64,000 bases of DNA, taken from contig NZ_CP031148.1 of the NCBI RefSeq assembly GCF_003342675.1, forward strand, positions 1,612,001 to 1,676,000, given 5' to 3'. Position numbers and translations under genes: made by a program. The stretch comes from Haloplanus rubicundus. GTDB lineage: Archaea > Halobacteriota > Halobacteria > Halobacteriales > Haloferacaceae. This document shows, piece after piece, positions 51,865 to 59,878 of the stretch; positions within the stretch are counted from its first letter, which is position 1; every line of letters starts with the position of its first letter. A model generated the notes under the pieces. That model worked only from the letters and a program-made list of their open reading frames with translations. It had not been told where the DNA came from and ran no database searches.

Positions 51865-52162
51865 CGCTGCCAGACGTACACCACGAGCGCCAGGATTTCG
51901 CCGAAGAAAGTGAGGAAGGTGCTACTGTCGGCTGTAAGTCGATACAGATATTCGCCACCCAGAGGTGGCGAATATCTTGAAACAGTTACAGCCGACAGTA
52001 GAGTCCGCCGACGGCGAGCGCCCAGAACGCCGCCCGGTCGTCGCCGCGACTCTCCGCGTCGTTGTACACCCAGTACGTCAGCACGAAGGGGACGACCAGG
52101 AGGAGGAGGCCGATTATCAACAGCTCCGGACCGCCGGGGAGATCCATCTGAAGGGGGACCAT
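51861..52162 (-). pseudogene. Small two-helix membrane protein split by an 80-bp palindrome
   Basis: From ATG 52162 (MVPLQMDLPGGPELL) the frame runs through a helix (LLIIGLLLLVVPFVLTYWVY) and NDAESRGDDRAAFWALAVGG, then stops at TAA 51986-51988 inside the palindrome. The other side of the element continues a second helix in another frame (TFLTFFGEILALVVYVWQR, stop 51861-51863). Removing exactly bases 51922-52001 joins them as ...VGG-LTFLTFFGEIL... in one frame of about 73 residues. The gene was therefore intact before insertion. The truncated form ending YCRL may still be made. Confidence 0.8.
51922..52001. repeat. Nested palindrome copy H: 80-bp perfect double inverted repeat inserted in a gene
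   Basis: The outer arms ctactgtcggctgtaa and ttacagccgacagtag are a 16-bp perfect inverted repeat. The inner arms agatattcgccacc and ggtggcgaatatct are a 14-bp perfect inverted repeat around a 4-base loop. The spacers are 8 bases each. Shared features with the other copies are CAGTTACAG at the right arm (as in copy E) and TTCGCC/GGCGAA at the core. No target duplication is visible. Confidence 0.9.
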
Positions 52163-52342
52163 GACGGGGGCGTCTCGGTAACGGGTAGTAACTGTTGTGG
52201 GTGTGGGCGGGAGGTGGATTTGAACCACGGTCGTTCCGTTCGCTTCGCTCACTTCACTCCCTGGTTCAAATCTACTGGGCGAGTGCTCTGGCGACTGGTT
52301 CCCTCCTCGCTGCGCTCGCCGGTCACAGTCGTCGCCAGAACA
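52163..52342. repeat. tRNA 3'-end fragments in direct and inverted orientation
   Basis: Next to the tRNA, bases 52207-52228 (gcgggaggtggatttgaacc) repeat the tRNA 3' end in direct orientation, and 52259-52276 (ccctggttcaaatctact) repeat it inverted, forming a hairpin. A second hairpin covers about 52286-52340 (tctggcga ... tcgccaga). No gene lies here. These look like scars of tRNA-targeting integration. Confidence 0.6.
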
Positions 52343-52417
52343 TAGCGGGAGGTAGATTTGAACTACCGATCTCCGGGTTATGAGCCCGGCGGAATCTCCT
52401 GGCTATCCCATCCCGCT
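52343..52417 (-). tRNA. Initiator tRNA-Met (CAU)
   Basis: Read on the minus strand it is 75 bases, with acceptor arms agcggga and tcccgct plus discriminator A; CCA is not encoded. The anticodon stem-loop ccgggctcataacccgg has anticodon CAU and the three consecutive G:C pairs typical of initiators. The first pair is A1:U72, also an initiator feature. The T arm is ggtagttcaaatctacc. No intron. The region 52418-52485 between it and the GtrA gene holds nothing recognised. Confidence 0.9.
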
Positions 52418-52485
52418 ACCAGAATCGAATCCGGTCGCGGCATTAAGGGTTGTGATTCACGTACCGGCCGTCGATCGCTGGCGGG

Positions 52486-52944
52486 TCACTCCGCGCCGAC
52501 CCGCCACGTGAACAGGCCCTCGGTGAGGTAGTTCAGCAACATACCACAGCCGATGCCGATGGCGTTCGCGACGGTCGGCCAGAGGTCCGCGCCGGCGACG
52601 ACGAGCGTCACGTCCGTCCACGAGGTCAACGCCGTCAGGACGGCGAAGCCGACGACGAGGCCCCCCGCCCGAACCAGATGCGACTTGAGGTAGCGTCGAA
52701 TTCGGGGGAGCCACCCCGCGGCCCCCGCCTCCGAGAACGTCCACCGGTCGTTGATGAGGAACATGAGCGTGATGGACACCTCGGCGCCGACGGCCTTCGC
52801 CAACTGCGGCAGGACGCCGTAGCCCGCGGTCAGGATGGCGACGACGATGGTCTCTGCCGTCGCGCCCACGGCGCCGACGGAGACGAACTGGCCGAAGCGA
52901 ATCCCGGAGTAGAGTTCCTCCAGCTTGCCCAGCCCGCCGCTCAT
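52486..52944 (-). CDS. GtrA-like membrane protein
   Basis: A protein of 152 residues with four helices (about 17-38, 47-66, 86-106 and 118-140), fitting the GtrA/DPMS1 family that helps flip or position polyprenyl-linked sugars. FGQFVSVGAVGATAET and LINDRWTFSEAG are the usual first-helix and loop motifs. The start (ATG 52944) overlaps the stop of the GT2 gene (ATGA), so the pair works together. Confidence 0.88.
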   Translation of the reverse strand: MSGGLGKLEELYSGIRFGQFVSVGAVGATAETIVVAILTAGYGVLPQLAKAVGAEVSITLMFLINDRWTFSEAGAAGWLPRIRRYLKSHLVRAGGLVVGFAVLTALTSWTDVTLVVAGADLWPTVANAIGIGCGMLLNYLTEGLFTWRVGAE

Positions 52945-53717
52945 CGGTGCTCCCGCTCGACGAGGGCGGGCGTCGAGTCCCGCGGTCGGTCGAGAAGCGA
53001 GTGGAGCCGGTCGTTTCGCAGCAGCTTCGCGCGGTGCCGGGAGACGACCAGCCCCCGGGCGAGCCGAAGGGTCGTCCGCACCGGCGAGACGGTGGATTCG
53101 GGGCGGTCCTCCCAGACGACGGGCACCTCGACGACGTGACAGCCGACCGCGTCCGCGACGGCGAGGAGTTCGATGTCCCACGCGAAGCCGGGTTCGTGGA
53201 GGTGCGGGCGAATCCGGTCCCACGCGTCGCTCGTGAGCGCCTTCGCGCCGCACTGGTAGTCGTAGAGGTGGACGTCGAGGAGGCGACGGGCCAGCCACGC
53301 GAAGCCGTCGCCGAGATACCGGCGGGCGACCGTCTGGTGGGACTCCACGGTCGCCTCGGGGTGGCGACGCGACCCCGCGGCCAAATCGGCGTCGCCGGCG
53401 ACGACCGGGCGGAGCACGTCCGCGATGGATGGAGCGGGCGTGCTCCCGTCGGCGTCGGCGAATGCCAGTACGTCCACTTCGGCCGACAGCGCCTCGAAGC
53501 CGGCGGTGATGGCCGCGCCCTTGCCCCGACGGCGCGACGCCTCGTGGAGCGTCACCGGGAGGTCCTCGATCCGGTCGCGAACCGCCGGCGTCGCCGCATC
53601 GAGTTCGACGCGGATCACCTCGGGATCGACGGCGTTGTGGAGGGCTCGGACGTACGCCCCGAGGCGGTCGACGTCCGGATGGTACGCGGGGATCACGACC
53701 CCCACGGAACGGCTCAT
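52941..53717 (-). CDS. GT2-family dolichyl-phosphate glycosyltransferase
   Basis: A protein of 258 residues from ATG 53717 (MSRSVGVVIPAYHPDVDRL). The GT-A motifs are: VGVVIPAYHP, the metal D-x-D in FADADGSTPAPS, and YDYQCGAKALTSDAWD. The order resembles dolichol-phosphate mannose/glucose synthases, which transfer a sugar from a nucleotide donor to the lipid carrier. It is followed by a GtrA protein, the usual partner. Confidence 0.88.
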   Translation of the reverse strand: MSRSVGVVIPAYHPDVDRLGAYVRALHNAVDPEVIRVELDAATPAVRDRIEDLPVTLHEASRRRGKGAAITAGFEALSAEVDVLAFADADGSTPAPSIADVLRPVVAGDADLAAGSRRHPEATVESHQTVARRYLGDGFAWLARRLLDVHLYDYQCGAKALTSDAWDRIRPHLHEPGFAWDIELLAVADAVGCHVVEVPVVWEDRPESTVSPVRTTLRLARGLVVSRHRAKLLRNDRLHSLLDRPRDSTPALVEREHR

Positions 53718-53801
53718 GGGAGCCACTTTCGTCACGGCGGTAAAAAACCGACCGACTTCGGATCACAAACGGTTTATCGACGCTGGGCCGTCGTGGGATA
53801 G

Positions 53802-56123
53802 ATGGAGTACGGCCTCGTCGTTCGGTGGCTCGTCGCCTACGGCGTCCTCGCCGCGCTCGGGCGCCCCGTCGCCGCACGCCTCTGCTCGACGCTTCCCGGC
53901 CGCGGCGTCGGCTTCGCCCTCCCGACGGCGCTCGTCGTCGTCGGCACCGTCGGCTACTGGGTCGGCCACCTCACGTTCGGCCCCGTCGCCCTCGCCGCCG
54001 CCCTCCTCGCCCTCGTCGCCCTCGCCGCCCTCACCGGTCTCGACGGCGACGCGCTCCGCGAGCGTCGCCTCGAACTCGCTCACGGCGTTCGACCCACCCG
54101 CCGGAACGCGGAGGCCGCCGTCGTCTTCCTCGGTGCCTTCCTCCTGCTCGTCGCCGTTCGCGCCGTCGACCCCGCGGTCTACCCTATCGGCGGCGAGAAG
54201 TTCCTCGATTTCGGCCTGCTGAAGTCGCTCGAACGGGCGACGGTCCTCCCCCCCGAGGACATGTGGTTCGCGAACGACCCCGTCGCCTACTACTACGGCG
54301 GCCACCTCCTGACGGCGCTGCTCGGTGACCTCACCGCGACGCCGCCGCGCTTCGCCTACAACCTCTCGCTCGCGGGCTTCTACGCCATGCTGGTGACGGC
54401 TGCCTACGGACTGGCCGGGGCCATCGCTCGGGACCGCGCGAACGCGTGGCGCCCCGCCGGCCTCGCGGCCGCCTTCTTCGTCGGCGTCGCGAGCAACCTC
54501 GTCACCGTCAGCCGCCTCGTCGTCGCTGCGCTCCCCCCGTCGCTCCAGCGGGACGTGGCCGCCGCCGTCGCCGCCCGGTCGCGCTACACGACCGACGGTC
54601 TCCTCGGCGGCGTCGACGCCTTCTCGTACTGGACCGCCAGCCGCGTCATCCCGGGCACGATCAACGAGTTCCCCCTGTTCGCGTGGCTGAACGGCGACCT
54701 GCACGCCCACATGATGGGGACGCCTTTCCTCCTCCTCGGTGCCGCCCTCGCCTTCGCGCTCTACCGGACGCCGCCCCGTGATCTGCGGCGGCGACGCCTC
54801 CTCGCGTTCGTCGTCGTCCCGCTGCTCGCCGGGCTACAGACCGTGATCGACACCTGGAGCACCCCCTCGCTGTTCGGCCTCCTCTTTCTCGCCGTCGCGC
54901 TCGGCCCTACCGATCCCTGGCCGATCCTCTCGAAACGCGTCGCCGAGTGGCGACGGGGTCGGGACGACGGTCCACTTCTCGACGAGTTCGGCCACCTCGT
55001 CGGCGCCCTCGGCGTCGCTGGCGTCGCGGGCGCCCTCGGCGGCGCCCTCGCGCTTCCCTTCCTCTTGGGGGCGGGCGGCGGACGCGAGGTGGCACTCCTC
55101 GCCGCCGCGGAGCGGACGAGCCTCCCCGGTCTCCTGCTCGTCCACGGCGCCTTCCTCGTCGTCTTCTACGCCACCCTGCTGGATCGGCTGTCTGTCGACC
55201 GGACGCTCCCGCTGCTCCTCGGCGTCGCCGCGCTGGGACTGCTCGCCGCGACGGCCAACCTCCCCGTCGCCGTCGCCGTCGGCCCGCTCCTCGTGTTCGG
55301 CTGGGTCGCCTGCCGGACGGATCGGCCGGTCGGGTTCGAGACGGTCCTGATCGTCGCCGGCGCGGGACTGGTCGGCATCGTCGAACTCCTGTACGTGAAA
55401 GAGCAGGCCGGCCCCCTCCGGATGAACACCGTGTTCAAGACGTACATGCAGGTGTGGGTGCTGTGGGGGACGGCCGCAGGCGCCGCCCTCCCGGCGTTCG
55501 TCCAGTGGGCCGGCGGTGCCGACGCGCCGTCGCTTCCCGGAACGCGTTCGCGCTGGCTCCGGGTCGGCCTCGCCGTCGCCGTCGTCCTCGCGACGGTGTC
55601 CTACGCGGGGCTGGCGCTCTCGGCCCACTTCGGCACGCCCGCCGACCCGACGCTGGACGCCACCCGGTTCGTCGAGCGCGAACACCCAGACGAGGCGCCG
55701 GCTATCGCCTACGTCGACGGGCTATCCGGCCGGCCGACGCTCCTCTCGGCGCCCGCGACGGGGCGGTATCCGGGGCCGAACGGCGACTACCCCGCGCCGC
55801 CGGGGATGTACAGCTGGGACTCCAGCCCGGCCGCGAGCCTGACCGGCGTCCCCACCGTCGCCGGCTGGGGCCACGAAATCGGCTACCGCGGCCCGGAGCC
55901 GTACCTTCAGCGGGTTCGCGACGTGGACGACGCCTACACCGGGTCGCCCGAGCGGACCGTCGCGGTGCTCGACCGCTACGGCGTCGAGTACGTGTGGGTC
56001 GGCCCGGCGGAGCGCGCCCGCTACGGGTCGGTGACGTTCGCGGGCGTCGAGGGACTCACGCCCGTCTTCGAAAACGAGGCAGTGACGATATACCGGGTCG
56101 ACGATCCGCGAGTCGCCCGGTAG
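53802..56123 (+). CDS. DUF2298 (YYY) polytopic membrane protein, likely GT-C glycosyltransferase
   Basis: A protein of 773 residues with about 13-15 membrane helices. The diagnostic triple Tyr is in PVAYYYGGHLLTALLG; other blocks are FAYNLSLAGFYAMLVTAA, FPLFAWLNGDLHAHMMG and EQAGPLRMNTVFKTYMQVW. The DUF2298 family has the architecture of GT-C enzymes that use lipid-linked sugars. Divergent to the GT2-GtrA pair, so a joint role in glycan or lipid glycosylation is likely; the substrate is unknown. Confidence 0.85.
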   Translation: MEYGLVVRWLVAYGVLAALGRPVAARLCSTLPGRGVGFALPTALVVVGTVGYWVGHLTFGPVALAAALLALVALAALTGLDGDALRERRLELAHGVRPTRRNAEAAVVFLGAFLLLVAVRAVDPAVYPIGGEKFLDFGLLKSLERATVLPPEDMWFANDPVAYYYGGHLLTALLGDLTATPPRFAYNLSLAGFYAMLVTAAYGLAGAIARDRANAWRPAGLAAAFFVGVASNLVTVSRLVVAALPPSLQRDVAAAVAARSRYTTDGLLGGVDAFSYWTASRVIPGTINEFPLFAWLNGDLHAHMMGTPFLLLGAALAFALYRTPPRDLRRRRLLAFVVVPLLAGLQTVIDTWSTPSLFGLLFLAVALGPTDPWPILSKRVAEWRRGRDDGPLLDEFGHLVGALGVAGVAGALGGALALPFLLGAGGGREVALLAAAERTSLPGLLLVHGAFLVVFYATLLDRLSVDRTLPLLLGVAALGLLAATANLPVAVAVGPLLVFGWVACRTDRPVGFETVLIVAGAGLVGIVELLYVKEQAGPLRMNTVFKTYMQVWVLWGTAAGAALPAFVQWAGGADAPSLPGTRSRWLRVGLAVAVVLATVSYAGLALSAHFGTPADPTLDATRFVEREHPDEAPAIAYVDGLSGRPTLLSAPATGRYPGPNGDYPAPPGMYSWDSSPAASLTGVPTVAGWGHEIGYRGPEPYLQRVRDVDDAYTGSPERTVAVLDRYGVEYVWVGPAERARYGSVTFAGVEGLTPVFENEAVTIYRVDDPRVAR

Positions 56124-56153
56124 GCCGTTCCGTGGTCGACCGACGACGACGCA

Positions 56154-56417
56154 CTACGACTGCCGGCCGAGCGGCGACACCACGTCGAGCGCGTCGGCAT
56201 CGATCGAATCCACGTCGAGCCAGTGGGGGACGTACTGGCGCTTCTCGAAGGCCTCCCGCTCGTCGGGCGTGCCGATGGTACACCAGAGCTGTACCTCCTC
56301 GGGGCCGTGGTAGTCGCCCTGGCGCTGGATCGAGAAACAGACCTGCTCCTCGCCGTCGTAGTCGATGACGGCGTCCTTGCGGATGCCGGGGTCACCCCTG
56401 ACGATGAGCTGTTGCAT
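56154..56417 (-). CDS. Small conserved haloarchaeal protein (HAH_0734-like)
   Basis: A protein of 87 residues from ATG 56417 (MQQLIVRGDPGIRKDAVIDY). It is beta-rich with a polar centre (FSIQRQGDYHGPEEVQLWCT) and an acidic end. It matches a small uncharacterised haloarchaeal family annotated as HAH_0734-like. No known function, no membrane segment. Confidence 0.7.
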   Translation of the reverse strand: MQQLIVRGDPGIRKDAVIDYDGEEQVCFSIQRQGDYHGPEEVQLWCTIGTPDEREAFEKRQYVPHWLDVDSIDADALDVVSPLGRQS

Positions 56418-56501
56418 GGACGGGGGTTCGGTCAGTCCGGGCTTAATCGCTTCGATGGCCGACGGGGAACGGGTTTTCTTCGCCGGGCACCTATCTCCTA
56501 T

Positions 56502-57350
56502 ATGCTCCCCCCGATCGCCGACCGATTCGTCGCCGGCGAGTCGGCCGACGGCGCCGTCGCCCACGTCCACGCCCTCGACGACGCGGGGATCGGTGCCATC
56601 GTCAACCACCTCGGCGAACACTACGACGACCCCGCGGACGCCCGCGCTGATACGGAGGAGTATCTCCGCCTCCTCGAACACCTGCCCGCGACCGACCCGC
56701 CGGCGACGATGTCGGTCAAACCCTCACAGCTCGGGCTCGGGGTCGGTGAGGACGCCTTCCGCGACAATCTCGACCGGATCGTCGAGGTAGCGGCGGCGAC
56801 GGACACCTTCGTCTGGATCGACATGGAGGATCACACGACGACGGACGCGACGCTCCGCGCCTACGAGGCACTCGCCGACGAGTACGACGGCGGCGTCGGC
56901 GTCTGCCTGCAGGCCAACCTCAGGCGCACGCCCGACGACGTGGCGCGGCTGGCGGACACGCCGGGCCGGATTCGACTGGTCAAGGGCGCGTACGACGAAC
57001 CGGCCGAACTCGCACACCGCGACGGCGCCGCCGTCGACGAGGCCTACCGCGACCTGCTCCGGCGACTGTTCGCCGAGACGAGCGTCGGCATCGCCGTCGC
57101 CACCCACGACGACGCGATGATCGACCTCGCGCTCGAGTTGGGCACCCGGTACGACCGCGACTGCGAGTTCCAGATGCTGATGGGCGTCCGCGAACGCCGC
57201 CAGCGCGAACTCGCCGCGACGGAGACGGTCTACCAGTACGTCCCCTACGGCTCCGCGTGGGTCTCGTACTTCTACCGACGGGTGCGGGAACGCCGCGAGA
57301 ACCTCCGGTTCGCGCTTCGGGCCATCGTGGACAGCGTCGCCGGTCGGTAG
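56502..57350 (+). CDS. putA1: Proline dehydrogenase
   Basis: A protein of 282 residues from ATG 56502 (MLPPIADRFVAGES). The PRODH barrel motifs are: VWIDMEDHTTTDATLRAYE, GVCLQANLRRTPDDV, IRLVKGAYDEPAELAHRD and FQMLMGVRERRQREL, with YVPYGSAWVSYFYRRVRER at the end (Arg pair and Tyr for substrate). It binds FAD and oxidises proline to pyrroline-5-carboxylate. An aldehyde dehydrogenase follows, the next step. The short size is typical of monofunctional archaeal enzymes. Confidence 0.93.
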   Translation: MLPPIADRFVAGESADGAVAHVHALDDAGIGAIVNHLGEHYDDPADARADTEEYLRLLEHLPATDPPATMSVKPSQLGLGVGEDAFRDNLDRIVEVAAATDTFVWIDMEDHTTTDATLRAYEALADEYDGGVGVCLQANLRRTPDDVARLADTPGRIRLVKGAYDEPAELAHRDGAAVDEAYRDLLRRLFAETSVGIAVATHDDAMIDLALELGTRYDRDCEFQMLMGVRERRQRELAATETVYQYVPYGSAWVSYFYRRVRERRENLRFALRAIVDSVAGR

Positions 57351-57422
57351 GACGGCGGTGGACGAACGTCGGCGTCTCCACCCCGAACTGCACGATCATC
57401 GCCACGAATCGATCCGAACACG

Positions 57423-57430
57423 TAATTTAT
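57423..57430 (+). promoter_or_regulatory. TATA-like box of the aldehyde dehydrogenase gene
   Basis: The sequence taatttat lies about 30 bases before ATG 57457, fitting a leaderless transcript; so the ALDH gene can be expressed separately from PRODH. Confidence 0.6.
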
Positions 57431-57456
57431 CCGAACGCTCCGCCTACCTCCGGAGT

Positions 57457-58980
57457 ATGGTCAATGGTAACGAGCCGTACGAGTGGTACGTCGACGGCGA
57501 GTGGGTCGGCGGCGCGGGCGATACCTTCGAGAGTACGAACCCCGCGACTGGCGAGGTCATCGCGGCGTTCGAACACGCGTCGGCGGCGGACGTGGAACGG
57601 GCGGTGGGCGCGGCGCGCGCCGCGGCCGACGAGTGGCGACGGCGGTCCTACGTCGACCGTGCCGAGGTGCTGTGGGACGTGTTCGCCGAACTCCGCGAGC
57701 GCAAGGCGGAGTTGGGCGAAATCGTCAGCCGGGAGTGTGGGAAGGAGATCGGCGAAGGGCTCGCCGACATCGAGGAGGCGGCGCACATGGTGGAGTGGGC
57801 GGCGGGCAACGCCCGACACCCCCACGGCGACGTGGTGCCGAGCGAGATCGCGAGCAAGGACGCGTACATGCGGCGCCGTCCACGCGGCGTCGTCGGCTGT
57901 ATCACCCCGTGGAACTTCCCGGTCGCCATCCCCTTCTGGCATCTGGCGGTGACGCTGGTCGAGGGTAACACCGTCGTCTGGAAGCCCGCGGAGCAGACGC
58001 CGTACTGCGGCCGGATCGTCGCCGAGCTGTTCGACGACGCCGGCGTCCCGTCCGGCGTCTTCAACGTGGTTCAGGGCTACGGCGAGGTGGGCGCGGCCAT
58101 CGTCGACGACGACCGGGTGGATACGGTCCTGTTCACCGGGTCGGCCGCAGTTGGTCACGCCATCGACGAGCGACTCGGCGGACGGCCCGGCCGCGACTGC
58201 GCGCTGGAGATGGGCGGGAAAAACGCCGTCGTCGTGACCGAGGCGGCCGACCTCGACATCGCGGTGCCGGCGGCCGTCCTCTCGGCGTTCAAGACGACCG
58301 GCCAGCGCTGTGTCTCCGCCGAGCGCCTGATCGTCCACGAGGACGTGTACGACGACTTCCGGGACCGCTTCGTCGACGCCGCCGAACGGGTCGCCGTCGG
58401 CGACCCGCTGGACGAGTCGACGTTCATGGGGCCGCTGATCGACGCCGACGCGGTGGCGAAGTTCCGCGAGTACAACGCCCTCGCCCGCGAGGAGGGGGCG
58501 ACGGTCCTCGTCGACCGCGTGGACCTCGACCCCGACGAGATTCCGGCCGGGGGCGACGCCGGCCACTGGGTCGGCCCCTTCGTCTACGAGATGGACTACG
58601 ACCCCGAGCACCGCGTCCTCCGCGAGGAGGTGTTCGGTCCACACGTCGCCCTGATCCCCTACCGCGGTGGCGTCGAGCGCGCGGTCGAGATTCACGACGC
58701 CGTCGACTACGGGCTGGCGGGTGCGATCATCAGCGAGGACTACCGACAGCTCAACTACTACCGCGACGAGGCGGCCGTGGGGCTGGCCTACGCCAACCTT
58801 CCCTGCATCGGCGCCGAGGTGCAACTGCCCTTCGGCGGCGTCGGCAAGTCGGGGAAGGGTGCGCCCTCGGCCCGGGAAGTGATCGAGGCGGTCACGGAGC
58901 GGACGGCGTGGACGCTGAACAACGGCCGCGGCATCGAGATGGCGCAGGGGCTGTCGGCGGAACTGCGGTTCGAGGGATGA
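57457..58980 (+). CDS. putA2: Aldehyde dehydrogenase, probable 1-pyrroline-5-carboxylate dehydrogenase
   Basis: A protein of 507 residues from ATG 57457 (MVNGNEPYEWYVDGEWVGG). Active-site residues are all present: Asn in TPWNFPVAIP, Glu in LEMGGKNAVVV and Cys in KTTGQRCVSAER; VEGNTVVWKPAE is the NAD-binding loop and EEVFGPHVALIPY the late Glu motif. Position directly after proline dehydrogenase supports glutamate semialdehyde as substrate, though broader ALDH activity is possible. It uses NAD+ or NADP+. Confidence 0.85.
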   Translation: MVNGNEPYEWYVDGEWVGGAGDTFESTNPATGEVIAAFEHASAADVERAVGAARAAADEWRRRSYVDRAEVLWDVFAELRERKAELGEIVSRECGKEIGEGLADIEEAAHMVEWAAGNARHPHGDVVPSEIASKDAYMRRRPRGVVGCITPWNFPVAIPFWHLAVTLVEGNTVVWKPAEQTPYCGRIVAELFDDAGVPSGVFNVVQGYGEVGAAIVDDDRVDTVLFTGSAAVGHAIDERLGGRPGRDCALEMGGKNAVVVTEAADLDIAVPAAVLSAFKTTGQRCVSAERLIVHEDVYDDFRDRFVDAAERVAVGDPLDESTFMGPLIDADAVAKFREYNALAREEGATVLVDRVDLDPDEIPAGGDAGHWVGPFVYEMDYDPEHRVLREEVFGPHVALIPYRGGVERAVEIHDAVDYGLAGAIISEDYRQLNYYRDEAAVGLAYANLPCIGAEVQLPFGGVGKSGKGAPSAREVIEAVTERTAWTLNNGRGIEMAQGLSAELRFEG

Positions 58981-59082
58981 CGGCACCGGCCGTCAGCCGC
59001 GACGTTCCGCCCTCGGCTGTCCCCGCCAGTGTGTGCGCGCCCTATCAATAGATAGAAAAAGCCCGCTCGTCTAGGGTCACGT

Positions 59083-59256
59083 ATGGACGTCAAATACGAC
59101 CTCTCAAGCTACGTCCGCGTGCTAAAGATGGCGAGCACGCCGTCGTGGAACGAGTTCTCGCAGGTTTCCAAAGTCGCGGGTGCCGGTGTCTTTCTCGTGG
59201 GTCTGCTCGGCTTCATCATCTTCGCCATCATGACCTTCATCCCCGGAGGCGCATAG
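59083..59256 (+). CDS. secE: Protein translocase subunit SecE (Sec61 gamma)
   Basis: A protein of 57 residues from ATG 59083 (MDVKYDLSSYVRVLKMASTP). It has one C-terminal membrane helix (about 31-52, GAGVFLVGLLGFIIFAIMTF) after an amphipathic helix, the form of archaeal SecE that clamps SecY. It is followed without gap by nusG, the standard archaeal pair. An AT-rich box at about 59051-59060 is a candidate promoter. Confidence 0.95.
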   Translation: MDVKYDLSSYVRVLKMASTPSWNEFSQVSKVAGAGVFLVGLLGFIIFAIMTFIPGGA

Positions 59257-59694
59257 ATGGGCATCTTCGCCGTCAAGACCACGGCCAGTCAGGAGCGCAC
59301 CGTCGCGGACATGATCGCCAGCCGTGAGGAAGACGAGGTACACGCCGTCCTCGCGCCCGACTCGCTCACGAGCTACGTGATGGTCGAGGCGGACAACAGC
59401 GCCGTCCTCGAACGCGTGATGGACGAGATCCCTCACGCCCGCTCCATCGTCCCCGGCACCTCCTCGCTGACCGAGGTGGAACACTTCCTGTCGCCGACGC
59501 CGGACGTGGAGGGCATCGCGGAGAGCGACATCGTCGAACTCATCGCCGGCCCGTTCAAAGGCGAGAAGGCCCGCGTCCAGCGTATCGACGAGGGCAAGGA
59601 TCAGGTGACCGTCGAACTGTACGAGGCGACCGTTCCGATTCCGGTGACGGTTCGTGGCGACCAGATCCGCGTGCTCGACAGCGACGAGCGATAG
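59257..59694 (+). CDS. nusG: Transcription elongation factor NusG/Spt5
   Basis: A protein of 145 residues. The NGN domain (1-85) starts [20 protein letters not shown], and the C-terminal KOW domain is [20 protein letters not shown] (about 90-125). Archaeal Spt5 binds the RNA polymerase clamp with Spt4 and couples transcription to translation. ATG directly follows the secE stop, so they are one unit. Confidence 0.96.
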   Translation: MGIFAVKTTASQERTVADMIASREEDEVHAVLAPDSLTSYVMVEADNSAVLERVMDEIPHARSIVPGTSSLTEVEHFLSPTPDVEGIAESDIVELIAGPFKGEKARVQRIDEGKDQVTVELYEATVPIPVTVRGDQIRVLDSDER

Positions 59695-59790
59695 CGCGTC
59701 GGGCCGTGCGAACGGCTTCGCCACGCGGACGAACGCCGAGACGGATCGCTGGAAGCCAGAACCGGCACACAGCTACGATAAACCGTCTGA
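59692..59790 (+). repeat. Possible degraded nested palindrome after nusG
   Basis: From the nusG stop, 99 bases end in gctacgataaaccgtctga, which matches the distal arm of copy A (cttacgataaaccgtctca) at 17 of 19 positions. A weak core (ggcttcgccacg ... gaagcc) lies between. The length and position fit the family but the left arm is not recognisable. Confidence 0.45.
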
Positions 59791-59878
59791 CCCACGCCGC
59801 CGCGCAGTCCTCTCGTTTTTCCGACATTCGCCCGACGGAATAGCAACCCATAACTGCGCCGTCGATGCAGGTCCGCCC

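Noticed and set aside
52207-52280. Second tRNA gene beside initiator tRNA-Met
   Set aside because: Only T-arm and acceptor fragments are present; no anticodon arm or D arm can be folded.
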